64,000 nt of DNA from Streptomyces sp. NBC_00271 (GCF_036178845.1 NZ_CP108070.1:1302001-1366000); one strand, 5' to 3'; positions 9,269 to 17,710 are shown, counted from the first letter of the stretch. Numbers and translations: made by a program. The notes: a model not told the origin generated them from the sequence alone.

Positions 9269-11361
9269 CCCCGCACGTCCCGGCGTCGGCCGCCACCGAC
9301 ACCTCGTCGTCCATCGACGACACTTCACCCGCCACCGCCTTCGAGGGATCGGCCGACGCGCTCCTGCTCCGGGTGTCCCGGCTCCGCGAGCAGGTGGCGC
9401 TGCTGGTCGAACACCGCAGCGCGACCGATCCCACCGCGGCCGACCCGCTGCGCGGCCTGTATCTGTCCGAGGACGCGGTACGGCATCTGCTGGAGCCGGC
9501 CGGTCAGGACCCCGCTCCCGAGAACTGGGGCTCCGAGCGGGGCGACCGGCTGGATCTGCTGGCCGGGCGGCTCGGGCTGACCGAGCTGGACGTCCGGATC
9601 CTGCTCATCGCGCTGGCCCCGGACCTCGACCGTACCTTCGAGCCGCTGTACGGCTACCTCAACGACGACGTCAGCCGCCGCCGGGCCACCACCGGGCTCG
9701 CGCTCGACCTGTGCGGACTTCCGGCACACCGTGCCGAGGCACGGGCCCGGTTCCATCCCTCGGCACCGCTGCCCGCACTGGGCCTGATCGTCGTCGAGGA
9801 ACCCGAACGCCCTTTTCTGAGCAGGTCGTTGCGCGTACCCGACCGGCTCATCGCGCACCTGCTGGGCGACGAGACCCTGGACGCCGCGCTGACCGGCCAT
9901 GTCCACCGGCTCCGGGCGCCGGTGCGGGGCGAGCAGTACGACGAGGTCTTCCTGCGCAGGCTCGCCGACCGGCTGGCGGCCGCCCCGCTCACCGTCTATC
10001 TGCGCGAACACCGGGCGGGAGACGGTCTCGCCTGTGCCGCGGGCGCGCTGCGCGACGTATCGGGGCAGGAGGCGCTCCACTTCGCTCCGGACAGGACCGC
10101 CGGGCAGGAGCCGATCGCCGACCTGCTCCGCGAGGCCCGGCTGCGTGACTGCGCGATCGTCGTGTCGCCGCTGCCGGAGGATCCCGCCCCGTTGATGCGG
10201 GCGCTGGCGGTGGACGACGTGTCCGTGCTGTTCACCGATCCGCGTCCGTACGATCCGCACTGGTGCGACCATCGCGATCCGCTCGTCCTGGACGCGCCCC
10301 GCCTGCGTTCAGGAGCGGTGGACGCGTGGGCGGTGGCGCTCGGCACCGGGGTCGACAGCGAGACTTCCGCTCAGGTCGCACCCGTACCGGAACCCGCCCC
10401 CGGCTTCGACCTCGCCCCGGTGGTCGCGCCGTACCGGCTCGGTGGTGACCGGATCCTGCGCGCCGCTCGTGCCGCGCAGCGCCTCGCCGTGTTCGAAGGT
10501 ACCGCGCTGACCCCCGCTCATCTGCGGCTGGCCGCCCGGCAGCAGTCCGCCTCCGGGCTGGAGCGGCACGCCCGCCGGATCCGTCCGGACGTCGGCTGGG
10601 AGGATCTCGTCCTGCCCGACAAACCGCTGGTGCAACTGCACGAGTTGGCATTGCGCGCCCGCCACCGTGACCAGGTGCTCGGCGACTGGCGGCTGAGCGC
10701 GGGCGGCGGGCGGGGCCGGGGCGTCCTCGGCCTCTTCGCGGGTGATTCCGGCACCGGCAAGACCCTGTCCGCGGAGGTCGTGGCCGCCGAACTCGGCCTC
10801 GACCTCTACGTCGTACAGCTCTCCTCGATCGTCGACAAGTACGTCGGCGAGACGGAGAAGAACCTGGAACGCATCTTCACGGAGGCGGACCGCACCGACG
10901 CCGTGCTCCTCTTCGACGAGGCGGACTCCGTGTTCGGCAAGCGGTCCGAGGTCAAGGACTCGCACGACAGGTACGCCAACATGGAGAGCTCCTATCTGCT
11001 CCAGCGGCTGGAGTCCTTCGACGGCATCGCGCTGCTCACGACCAATCTGCGCGCCAACATCGACGAGGCGTTCACCCGCCGTCTCGACCTCGTGATCGAC
11101 TTCCCGTTCCCGGACGCCGGCCAGCGGCTGGCCCTGTGGCAGCACGCCCTGACCCATGTGCCGTGCGCCGAGGACACCGATCCGGGGGCCGTCGCCCGTG
11201 ACTTCGAGCTGGCCGGTGGTTCGATCCGCAGCGCCGTGGTCACGGCCGCCTACGGCGCCGCCGGCCGCGGTGCGCCGGTCGACACGGCCGACCTCCTGGA
11301 CGGCGCGCGCCGCGAGTACCGGAAGGCGGGCCGGCTGGTGCCGGGCGAGGGCACCTGGTAG
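9265..11361 (+). CDS. AAA+ ATPase of the contractile injection system (Pvc15/Cis15-like)
   Basis: 698 residues. The N-terminal 450 residues are a family-specific helical region. The AAA+ core has Walker A GDSGTGKT (493-500) and Walker B VLLFDEAD (547-554), followed by TTNLRANIDEAFTRRLD with sensor and arginine-finger type residues. Every CIS of this type carries one such ATPase, thought to help assembly or recycling of sheath and other parts; it is not a sheath motor. The GTG start overlaps the preceding stop. A strong hairpin terminator follows at 11392, so the first CIS transcript probably ends here, before the TnpB insertion. Confidence 0.93.
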   Translation: MTPHVPASAATDTSSSIDDTSPATAFEGSADALLLRVSRLREQVALLVEHRSATDPTAADPLRGLYLSEDAVRHLLEPAGQDPAPENWGSERGDRLDLLAGRLGLTELDVRILLIALAPDLDRTFEPLYGYLNDDVSRRRATTGLALDLCGLPAHRAEARARFHPSAPLPALGLIVVEEPERPFLSRSLRVPDRLIAHLLGDETLDAALTGHVHRLRAPVRGEQYDEVFLRRLADRLAAAPLTVYLREHRAGDGLACAAGALRDVSGQEALHFAPDRTAGQEPIADLLREARLRDCAIVVSPLPEDPAPLMRALAVDDVSVLFTDPRPYDPHWCDHRDPLVLDAPRLRSGAVDAWAVALGTGVDSETSAQVAPVPEPAPGFDLAPVVAPYRLGGDRILRAARAAQRLAVFEGTALTPAHLRLAARQQSASGLERHARRIRPDVGWEDLVLPDKPLVQLHELALRARHRDQVLGDWRLSAGGGRGRGVLGLFAGDSGTGKTLSAEVVAAELGLDLYVVQLSSIVDKYVGETEKNLERIFTEADRTDAVLLFDEADSVFGKRSEVKDSHDRYANMESSYLLQRLESFDGIALLTTNLRANIDEAFTRRLDLVIDFPFPDAGQRLALWQHALTHVPCAEDTDPGAVARDFELAGGSIRSAVVTAAYGAAGRGAPVDTADLLDGARREYRKAGRLVPGEGTW

Positions 11362-11391
11362 CTCCTCGCCCGGCTGCTCACGCAGACGACG

Positions 11392-11421
11392 CTGCCCGGC
11401 CGACGACTGTCGGCCGGGCAG
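11392..11421 (+). terminator. Hairpin terminator after the ATPase gene
   Basis: A perfect 13-bp stem (ctgcccggccgac with its complement) closes a four-base loop, 30 bases after the ATPase stop codon. No U-tract follows, as is common in Streptomyces. Confidence 0.8.
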
Positions 11422-11459
11422 GGTCGCTTCACCGGGATTCCCGGAGGATGCCCTGGTCT

Positions 11460-11666
11460 TCAGGCCGGGGAGGAATCCGGTTTCCCGCGGAGCGGGGCAG
11501 GGGAAGCCGGATCGCCGCTGGGCGATCCGGCGTCCGGCCGGAGAGCGGTGAGGGCGGCCTCCAGGAGGTGCAGGATCTCGGAGTTGAGGGACCGCCGGTC
11601 CGCAGCGGCCTGAGCGGTCACCTGTTCGTGTAGGTCTGCCGGGATCCGGAGTGAGAAACGAATCAT
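11460..11666 (-). CDS. Arc-type ribbon-helix-helix DNA-binding protein
   Basis: 68 residues from ATG 11666 (MIRFSLRIPADLHEQV). The N-terminal strand plus two helices (RFSLRIPADLHEQVTAQAAADRRSLNSEI in outline) is the Arc/MetJ ribbon-helix-helix pattern; the C-terminal tail is disordered. The start lies 18 bases from the divergent tnpB start, so it probably binds the shared promoter and represses tnpB and itself. Small RHH genes beside TnpB genes are often seen in Streptomyces. No partner toxin gene is visible, so antitoxin function is not supported. Confidence 0.75.
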   Translation of the reverse strand: MIRFSLRIPADLHEQVTAQAAADRRSLNSEILHLLEAALTALRPDAGSPSGDPASPAPLRGKPDSSPA

Positions 11667-11683
11667 CACGCTACGGTGGCACC

Positions 11684-12904
11684 ATGACGACACCCGGTGA
11701 AGCCGATGGGGCCGGGTACGCCCGGTACACCTACCGGCTTCGCGTGTCGTCGAGTGCCCGTACCGCGCTGGAGGCGGAGTGGGACCGGTGCCGGTGGATC
11801 TGGAACGAGTGCGTCGCCAAGTCCAAGGCGGTCCACCTGCACAACAAAACCACGGGGGAGAAGCGGACCTGTGGCCCGGCGCAGCTCGACCGGATGCTGA
11901 CCGGGGCGCGGGAGCGTACGTCGTGGCTGCGTGAGGGCAGCTCGGTTCCTCAGCAACAGCTGATCCGGGACTTCGGCAGGTCCCGCGCGAAGGCGCACAA
12001 GGACATTCGGGAGGGCCTGCCTCAGCGGCAGCGGGCTGGTATGCCGGGGTGGAAGAAGAAGCGCGAGGCGTTGCCGACGCTGAACTACACCCGGCGCGGG
12101 TTCCGGCTGAAGGACGGCCGCCTGCATGTGGCAGGTGGGATCGTGCTGTCGGTGGTGTGGTCGCGCAGCCTGCCGGGTGAGCCCTCCTCGGTGCGTGTAT
12201 ACCGGGACAGTGTCGGGCACTGGTACTGCTCGTTCGTGGTTCCCGCCGAGGTGCGGCCGCTGCCGAAGACCGGCCGGGTGCTCGGCGTGGACTGGGGCGT
12301 GAAGCAGACCGCGACCACCACCTCCAACGCCCACGACCTGCCGCACGCCCAGCACGGCCGCAAGGCGCAGACCCGGCTGACGCGTTACGACCGGATGATG
12401 GCCCGCCGCCGGCCGAAGAAGGGGCAGGCCGCCTCGAAGGGCTACCGCGAGGCGAAGAAGTGGCGGGCGAAGACCTACGCGAAGATCGCCCGGCAGCGCC
12501 AGGATGCCGGCCGCAAATGGGCGAAGAAGGTCGTGACCGACCACGACGCCATCGCTGTCGAGGACTTCAGGCCGAAGTTTCTTGCCAGGTCCTCGATGGC
12601 GCCCAAGGCGGCGGACGCCGCGATCGGCGCCACGAAGAAGGCTCTGATCGAGATGGGCCGCAAGCACGGACGGGACATCCGTCTCGTGCATCCCGCGCAC
12701 ACCACCATGGACTGCGCATCGTGCGGAGCGAGAACCAAGCACGCACTGCCGTTGTCCGAACGCACCTACACCTGCACCGCATGCGGAGTCGTCTCCCCCA
12801 GGGACAAGAACTCCGCCCGCGTGATGCTCGTCCGGGCAGGTCTGAACCCGGCTGGTGTCGAGGGTGTAAGACCACCGGGAGCGCTGCTCCCAGAGGCAGC
12901 CTGA
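11684..12904 (+). CDS. tnpB: TnpB-family RNA-guided nuclease (OrfB of IS605/IS1341)
   Basis: 406 residues from ATG 11684. An N-terminal helix-turn-helix/wedge region is followed by a RuvC-like nuclease. All three acidic residues are present: D203 in LGVDWGVKQT, E293 in AIAVEDF and D374 in SPRDKNSARVML. A zinc finger is formed by C344, C347, C364 and C367 (CASCG and CTACG). Family members use an omega RNA made from the 3' end of the gene and the right end of the element to cut DNA at the donor or target site. The intact active site predicts a working nuclease. No tnpA is adjacent. Confidence 0.93.
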   Translation: MTTPGEADGAGYARYTYRLRVSSSARTALEAEWDRCRWIWNECVAKSKAVHLHNKTTGEKRTCGPAQLDRMLTGARERTSWLREGSSVPQQQLIRDFGRSRAKAHKDIREGLPQRQRAGMPGWKKKREALPTLNYTRRGFRLKDGRLHVAGGIVLSVVWSRSLPGEPSSVRVYRDSVGHWYCSFVVPAEVRPLPKTGRVLGVDWGVKQTATTTSNAHDLPHAQHGRKAQTRLTRYDRMMARRRPKKGQAASKGYREAKKWRAKTYAKIARQRQDAGRKWAKKVVTDHDAIAVEDFRPKFLARSSMAPKAADAAIGATKKALIEMGRKHGRDIRLVHPAHTTMDCASCGARTKHALPLSERTYTCTACGVVSPRDKNSARVMLVRAGLNPAGVEGVRPPGALLPEAA

Positions 12905-12905
12905 G

Positions 12906-12967
12906 CCAGGAATCCCCGCTCAGCCCTGAAGGAAGGAATCCCTCCCTTCAGGGAGGGGAGCAGTCAA
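12906..12967 (+). ncRNA. Predicted omega-RNA 3' part / right end of the TnpB element
   Basis: Immediately after tnpB a perfect 9-bp hairpin (ccctgaagg at 12924-12932 pairing with ccttcaggg at 12945-12953) is followed by gaggggagcagtcaa. In TnpB systems this end forms the 3' scaffold of the guide RNA, and the guide is the DNA just beyond it. Here that is the 3' end of the minus-strand ChW gene, from about base 12968. No transcription evidence is available to me. Confidence 0.55.
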
Positions 12968-14403
12968 ACGGTGAACTTGACGGCCGCGAGCCAGAGCAGG
13001 TTGCTCAGGGTCCCGCCGAAGATGTAGTTGTCCCCGCCGGGCTCGTCGCAACCCAGGCCGTGCCAGCCCTCGTTGTGGACGTGCGCGGTCTGGCAGACGA
13101 CGCTCTTGCTCTCGCCGACGTTCATGGCGAAGCCCAGCATGTACGGGTCGTCCTTCTTGGTGCTGCCGATGTAGAGGTCGGTGCCGTCGACCACGCCCTT
13201 CCACGGCCCGTTGTAGTGCCCCTTGCCGTCGGTCGACTGGGGGTAGTAGACGAAGGCGGTGGCAGCGGTGCCGCCGGTGTCGGACGTGGCGAGGTTGAGT
13301 GACTTGATCGGGCGGTTCTGACCCACCGTGCCGGCCATGGCACCGTCGCACACCGGTTTGGTCCAGCCCTTGTCCGTCAGATAGGCCCGGTAGCAGATGT
13401 GCCGTCCGGGGTCCTGTGCGGCCAGTTGCGCCACGGCGGTCGCCGCCGTCTCCTCCTGTGGTGTGGCCGACTCCTTCGGCTTGGTCTCGGTCGAGCCTCC
13501 GCCGCCCCCGCCGGAACCGCTCGCGGCCTGTGTCTCGGGCGCCGAGGGCACGACCGGGGCCTGGGCGCTGGGTGAGGGAGGCGTGGGTGGCGCGACGGAG
13601 GCCGAGGGGCTGGGCGGGAGCGTGCTGATGCCGGCTTCCTGGAGCTTCTCCGTGGCGGACGTGCGCACGGAGGGCTTGTACGCGATCCACAGCATCACGA
13701 ACGTGATCGCGAGCGCCATGAACACACCCAAGAACGTGGCAAGCCAACGCGGCAGGAACCCGCGCTGCACATACGTACCCTCCACCGGCTGCGGCCCTAT
13801 ACCCGAACGCTGGATCGCCAGCGTGTACGGCCGCTGCTCCTTCGACCCGAACCAGATGATCTGCCGCGGCTTCAACGTCGCCTTCACGAACGCCGCACGA
13901 CCCGGCTCGATCTGCACATTGCTGGGATGGATGTCGTACGACAGATGATCGCCGTTGTCACTGCCACTGATCGACGCCGTCAGCCTCGTATTGCCCAGAT
14001 TGTCCACCGCCAGCTTCGGCCGCCCACGAAAACGCCCCTTCACCGTCGGCGGCACCAACTCCGCCCGCACCTCCGTGAACGGCGTGATCGTCAGATTCCC
14101 CTCCGGAACCGTCGTGGCCTCCGGATGCTCCGTCGGCGTGATCCGCACCGCAAACGGATTCGGACCCGCCACCGCGTCGGGAGAACGGGGTGGCGAGAAC
14201 GTCAACTCCACCGTCCCCGTCGTCCCCGGATAGAGCCGCAGCGTCTGCGGCTCCACCACCGTCCACGGCGCCACATCACCCACCGGCTCGAACCGGTACT
14301 CATCCACCACGTCACCGGTGTTGCGCAAACGCAACCGCACCTTGGTGCTGCCACCGGGATCCACAGTGCTGGAGGCAGGCTCCAGCGAAGTCCAAAGGCT
14401 CAC
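12964..14403 (-). CDS. CIS-locus membrane protein with ChW-like C-terminal adhesion repeats
   Basis: 479 residues, GTG start (MSLWTSLEPASSTVDPGG). Residues 1-200 form an Ig-like, beta-rich region with no signal peptide (Streptomyces homologues are often labelled hydrolytic protein, but I see no catalytic motif). A single membrane helix spans about 221-242 (WLATFLGVFMALAITFVMLW). A Pro/Ser/Gly linker follows from residue 264. The C-terminus resembles clostridial hydrophobic-W repeats: CYRAYLTDKGWTKPVCDG...GTVG, and a second HVHNEGWHGLGCDEPGG...GTLS. Residues 1-263 are nearly identical to the next protein. The stop codon lies in the TnpB right end, so the original last codons may differ. Probable envelope docking protein of the CIS; inferred. 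Confidence 0.85.
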   Translation of the reverse strand: MSLWTSLEPASSTVDPGGSTKVRLRLRNTGDVVDEYRFEPVGDVAPWTVVEPQTLRLYPGTTGTVELTFSPPRSPDAVAGPNPFAVRITPTEHPEATTVPEGNLTITPFTEVRAELVPPTVKGRFRGRPKLAVDNLGNTRLTASISGSDNGDHLSYDIHPSNVQIEPGRAAFVKATLKPRQIIWFGSKEQRPYTLAIQRSGIGPQPVEGTYVQRGFLPRWLATFLGVFMALAITFVMLWIAYKPSVRTSATEKLQEAGISTLPPSPSASVAPPTPPSPSAQAPVVPSAPETQAASGSGGGGGGSTETKPKESATPQEETAATAVAQLAAQDPGRHICYRAYLTDKGWTKPVCDGAMAGTVGQNRPIKSLNLATSDTGGTAATAFVYYPQSTDGKGHYNGPWKGVVDGTDLYIGSTKKDDPYMLGFAMNVGESKSVVCQTAHVHNEGWHGLGCDEPGGDNYIFGGTLSNLLWLAAVKFTV

Positions 14404-14417
14404 CCGTCGACGCTATG
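13615..14417 (-). repeat. 803-bp direct repeat, copy 1 (shared N-terminal module)
   Basis: Nearly identical to 15135-15937 at an offset of 1,520 bases; I can see only a handful of mismatches. It runs from 14 bases upstream of the GTG start to codon 263, stopping exactly where the proline-rich linker begins. This indicates recent duplication or continuing gene conversion. Confidence 0.95.
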
Positions 14418-14495
14418 GCCGGGGTGTCGCTCCCGTCAGCAAGCGTCGGGGCATGAGGGCTGCCCAAAGAGCTGCGGCGCACTGCCCTTTGTGGG

Positions 14496-15923
14496 TCAGG
14501 ACGGGTGGACGATGTCCCATTCCTGGTCGTCGGTCTTGCTGCAGTAGTAGATGGTGAGCGGGGTGTCGTTGCCACCGGTGCTGAAGCCGGCGACGTCCAG
14601 GCACAGGTGATTGCTGGAGTAGTTGCGGATCCAGTAGTGGCCGTCGTCCTGTTTGTCGATCCACCACAGCTGGTTGTCGGCGGTCGTGCCGTCGCACTGG
14701 AACTCGAACACACCCGTCTGTGCGGGCTTGGCGCCGTAGTCCGGCAGGTCCATGCACATCTGGTCCTTGACGTTGCGGATCTGGAAGAGGTCCGACTTCT
14801 CGGGACCGCCGCCCTTCTCGCGCACTTCGAGGTTCCAGAGCTGGTTGTCATGGGTGGTGCCGTCGCAGGTGAACTCCCTGACCGGGCCGTTCACCAAACC
14901 CTTGTCGTAGCCCGGGATGTCGGCGCACTTCTTGGTCGTGGGGTTCCTGAGCACGATGTTGTTCGCGGGCAGCGGCCCGGTCGCTGTCTTCTTCGTCGCC
15001 TTGGGACTGGCCTCCGCTCCGCCGCCGCCCCCTCCACCACCACCGCTCTCGGGCGTCTGCTGCGGCTGGGACGGAGCCGCCGGGACGTCCGCCGGCGCGG
15101 AACTCGGCGCCTGCGACAAGGACGGGGTGGGTGCCGGGAGCGTGCTGATGCCGGCTTCCTGGAGCTTCTCCGTGGCGGACGTGCGCACGGAGGGCTTGTA
15201 CGCGATCCACAGCATCACGAACGTGATCGCGAGCGCCATGAACACACCCAAGAACGTGGCAAGCCAACGCGGCAGGAACCCGCGCTGCACATACGTACCC
15301 TCCACCGGCTGCGGCCCCATACCCGAACGCTGAATCGCCAGCGTGTACGGCCGCTGCTCCTTCGACCCGAACCAGATGATCTGCCGCGGCTTCAACGTCG
15401 CCTTCACGAACGCCGCACGACCCGGCTCGATCTGCACATTGCTGGGATGAATGTCGTACGACAGATGATCGCCGTTGTCACTGCCACTGATCGACGCCGT
15501 CAGCCTCGTATTGCCCAGATTGTCCACCGCCAGCTTCGGCCGCCCACGAAAACGCCCCTTCACCGTCGGCGGCACCAACTCCGCCCGCACCTCCGTGAAC
15601 GGCGTGATCGTCAGATTCCCCTCCGGAACCGTCGTGGCCTCCGGATGCTCCGTCGGCGTGATCCGCACCGCAAACGGATTCGGACCCGCCACCGCGTCGG
15701 GAGAACGGGGTGGCGAGAACGTCAACTCCACCGTCCCCGTCGTCCCCGGATACAACCGCAGCGTCTGCGGCTCCACCACCGTCCACGGCGCCACATCACC
15801 CACCGGCTCGAACCGGTACTCATCCACCACGTCACCGGTGTTGCGCAAACGCAACCGCACCTTGGTGCTGCCACCGGGATCCACAGTGCTGGAGGCAGGC
15901 TCCAGCGAAGTCCAAAGGCTCAC
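14496..15923 (-). CDS. CIS-locus membrane protein with ricin-type lectin C-terminus
   Basis: 475 residues with a GTG start. Residues 1-263 duplicate the neighbouring protein almost exactly, including the membrane helix at about 221-242. After a Pro/Gly linker, residues about 325-475 form a ricin-B-like beta-trefoil with QXW-type motifs: DNQLWNLEV, DNQLWWIDK and DQEWDIVH, and paired cysteines (CADIPG, CMDLPD, CLDVAG) of a secreted fold. It therefore probably displays a carbohydrate-binding domain outside the membrane. It lies 92 bases upstream of its paralogue on the minus strand and is divergent from the DUF4157 gene. Role in docking or sensing of the CIS at the envelope is inferred from location and architecture. 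Confidence 0.87.
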   Translation of the reverse strand: MSLWTSLEPASSTVDPGGSTKVRLRLRNTGDVVDEYRFEPVGDVAPWTVVEPQTLRLYPGTTGTVELTFSPPRSPDAVAGPNPFAVRITPTEHPEATTVPEGNLTITPFTEVRAELVPPTVKGRFRGRPKLAVDNLGNTRLTASISGSDNGDHLSYDIHPSNVQIEPGRAAFVKATLKPRQIIWFGSKEQRPYTLAIQRSGMGPQPVEGTYVQRGFLPRWLATFLGVFMALAITFVMLWIAYKPSVRTSATEKLQEAGISTLPAPTPSLSQAPSSAPADVPAAPSQPQQTPESGGGGGGGGGAEASPKATKKTATGPLPANNIVLRNPTTKKCADIPGYDKGLVNGPVREFTCDGTTHDNQLWNLEVREKGGGPEKSDLFQIRNVKDQMCMDLPDYGAKPAQTGVFEFQCDGTTADNQLWWIDKQDDGHYWIRNYSSNHLCLDVAGFSTGGNDTPLTIYYCSKTDDQEWDIVHPS

Positions 15924-15937
15924 CCGTCGACGCTATG
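15135..15937 (-). repeat. 803-bp direct repeat, copy 2 (shared N-terminal module)
   Basis: Partner of 13615-14417. Visible differences include single-base changes near 15318, 15333, 15450 and 15753-15756. Sequence diverges abruptly on both sides: upstream of the start region and at the beginning of the linker. Confidence 0.95.
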
Positions 15938-16186
15938 AGGACGACCGGCTCCGGTCAGGAGACCAGAGGGCAGAAACGCTGCCCGGAAGTCCCCTGCCAC
16001 GGCACCCGGACGGAGCGCCAGACGTCACGCGGACCCGCTGCGTGGCCCATTCGGGCACCAGGTCTGCTCCCGAACAGGTCCCCCATGACCTTGCGGGCCG
16101 GACGGAGGGCGCTCGCATCATTCTCCTGGTGAGTTGTGTGACCGTGCGCTCGGCGGACCACACGCGGACGGCCGAGGAGGCAGACG

Positions 16187-17710
16187 GTGCAGGAACGCCA
16201 GACAGACCAGCAGCAGGCCCGAAAAGGTGGGCCTGCCGATCGGGCGGCTGCACGACGGACGGACGGGGCCGCGGGCGTGGGCCCGGTATCTGGACCCGCC
16301 CTGCTCCCCGGCGGCGGATTCTCCCCGTCGGCCGTGACCGCGCTCCAGCGCACCGCGGGCAACGCGGCGGTCGCCGGACTGCTGGCCCGGGAGGCTCACG
16401 AACACGGCCCGGCGTGCGGGCACTCCGCACCGGTGCAGCGATCGGCGGTCCATGACGTCCTGCGCAGCACGGGAAGCCCGCTCGAGAACGGGGTGCGGAC
16501 AGAGATGGAGGCCCGTCTCGGCGCCGACTTCTCCGACGTACGCCTGCACACGGACACCGTCGCGCAGCGTTCCGCGGCCGAGATCGGTGCCCATGCGTAC
16601 ACCTCCGGCAGCCATGTGGTCATCGGCCCCGGGGGCGCCGACAAGCACACGCTCGCTCATGAACTCACGCATGTGGTCCAGCAGCGGCAGGGCCCCGTGG
16701 CGGGCACCGACAACGGCAACGGACTGCACATGTCCGACCCCGGGGACAGCTTCGAGCAAGCGGCCGAGGCCAACGCGAAACGCGTCATGTCCGGGCCGGT
16801 CCCACTGGAGAACCGGCCGGCCTCCGCCGGTGCGGCCGAAGCGGCTCCGGTGCAGCGCGCCGCACTGCCGATCCAGCGGGCCCGCATGGTCAGCGGGAAG
16901 ATCGCGTTCACCAATGTGGCCAACACATACCCGGCGTACTTCGGCAAGGCCCAGCGCGTTCTTCAGCTGCTGTCGGAGCACAAGCAAATCCAGGACTACC
17001 TCCGCGGCCGCCCGTGCGACATCGTGCTGGAGAAACGGATCAAGGACGCTCCGGCCGAGGTCAAGGACAACGGGGACGAGGGCGTAAAAGTCATTCTCGC
17101 CGCGTACTACTTCGAGAACTACGACATCGGCTACATCGTCGGAATGCTCTCCCACGAGTTCGGCATACATCCCCTCGCGGAGGCAAAACCTCAACTCCTC
17201 GACGAGGAACAGCATCTGAAGGGGATGCCCTTCCCCGTGCCGGGTCTCGAGGAGCAGCCCAAGTTCATGAACTCGGACGAGGCGAAGCAGGCCGACCACG
17301 TGCTCGGCGCGATCCCGCAGGGCCCCCGCTACGGGGTCTACAAGGCGGTCACCAAGGAAATGGCGGAACGTCTCCTGCAGGACGCGAAGGGCAAGGTGGA
17401 CGGCGCGAAGGAACAGGACGTGACCGACCTTCTGGACTGCTTCCTGATGGATGTCGCCTCCATCGCGGCGACGAATGACAACCGGCTCCTCGGAGCGCCC
17501 GCGAAGAGCGGATCGGAGGCGGTCCGCAATGACATCGCAAAGGTCTACAACCGCTACCGGGCCCTGCTGTCGGCCGACTTCCCCGAAGAATCGCCGATCA
17601 AGCCGCTCTTCCCTCCGGAGAAAACCCCGGAGGCCGTCAAGCAGGACTTCCTGACGCTCGCCGCGAGAATCGCGAAGGGCGCCGCGTGGGCGTGGAGCAT
17701 CAGCAACTAG
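16187..17710 (+). CDS. DUF4157 protein, probable CIS cargo/effector with unassigned C-terminal domain
   Basis: 507 residues; GTG start chosen for the GAGGAGG six bases upstream. An N-terminal disordered segment carries LQRTAGNAAVAGLL, a motif typical of extracellular CIS cargo. The DUF4157 domain (about 100-170) contains the metal-binding HELTH (H158, E159, H162). A linker with PVQRAALPIQR leads to a C-terminal domain (about 240-507) that I cannot assign. That domain has a second histidine cluster, SHEFGIHPLAE (H323, E324, H328, E332), not a canonical HExxH but possibly a metal site. DUF4157 is strongly associated with CIS toxins. The gene sits directly upstream of the sheath gene and is divergent from the lectin protein. 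No signal peptide. Confidence 0.88.
   Translation: MQERQTDQQQARKGGPADRAAARRTDGAAGVGPVSGPALLPGGGFSPSAVTALQRTAGNAAVAGLLAREAHEHGPACGHSAPVQRSAVHDVLRSTGSPLENGVRTEMEARLGADFSDVRLHTDTVAQRSAAEIGAHAYTSGSHVVIGPGGADKHTLAHELTHVVQQRQGPVAGTDNGNGLHMSDPGDSFEQAAEANAKRVMSGPVPLENRPASAGAAEAAPVQRAALPIQRARMVSGKIAFTNVANTYPAYFGKAQRVLQLLSEHKQIQDYLRGRPCDIVLEKRIKDAPAEVKDNGDEGVKVILAAYYFENYDIGYIVGMLSHEFGIHPLAEAKPQLLDEEQHLKGMPFPVPGLEEQPKFMNSDEAKQADHVLGAIPQGPRYGVYKAVTKEMAERLLQDAKGKVDGAKEQDVTDLLDCFLMDVASIAATNDNRLLGAPAKSGSEAVRNDIAKVYNRYRALLSADFPEESPIKPLFPPEKTPEAVKQDFLTLAARIAKGAAWAWSISN

Larger units (their letters stand above)
11434..12967 (+). mobile_element. TnpB-only (IS605/IS1341-like) element with associated RHH gene
   Basis: The unit contains an intact tnpB, a divergent ribbon-helix-helix gene and a hairpin-bearing right end, but no TnpA transposase, so movement would need help in trans. 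The right boundary is placed at gcagtcaa (12960-12967) by resemblance to right ends of Streptomyces IS1341-type elements. The left boundary is approximate: a sequence at 11459-11478 (ttcaggccggggaggaatcc) resembles the right end at 12947. The element sits between the CIS ATPase gene and the membrane-protein pair, and its right end supplies the stop codon of the adjacent minus-strand gene. Confidence 0.65.

Noticed and set aside
11460..11666. Antitoxin of a toxin-antitoxin pair
   Set aside because: The protein has an RHH fold, but the adjacent gene is TnpB and no toxin is found.
12964..15923. Hydrolase function for the two duplicated membrane proteins
   Set aside because: Homologues are often labelled hydrolytic protein, but no catalytic residues or fold are evident.
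16187..17710. Ordinary HExxH metalloprotease from the SHEFGIH segment
   Set aside because: The spacing is HE-x3-H, not HE-x2-H, so the zincin motif is not met.
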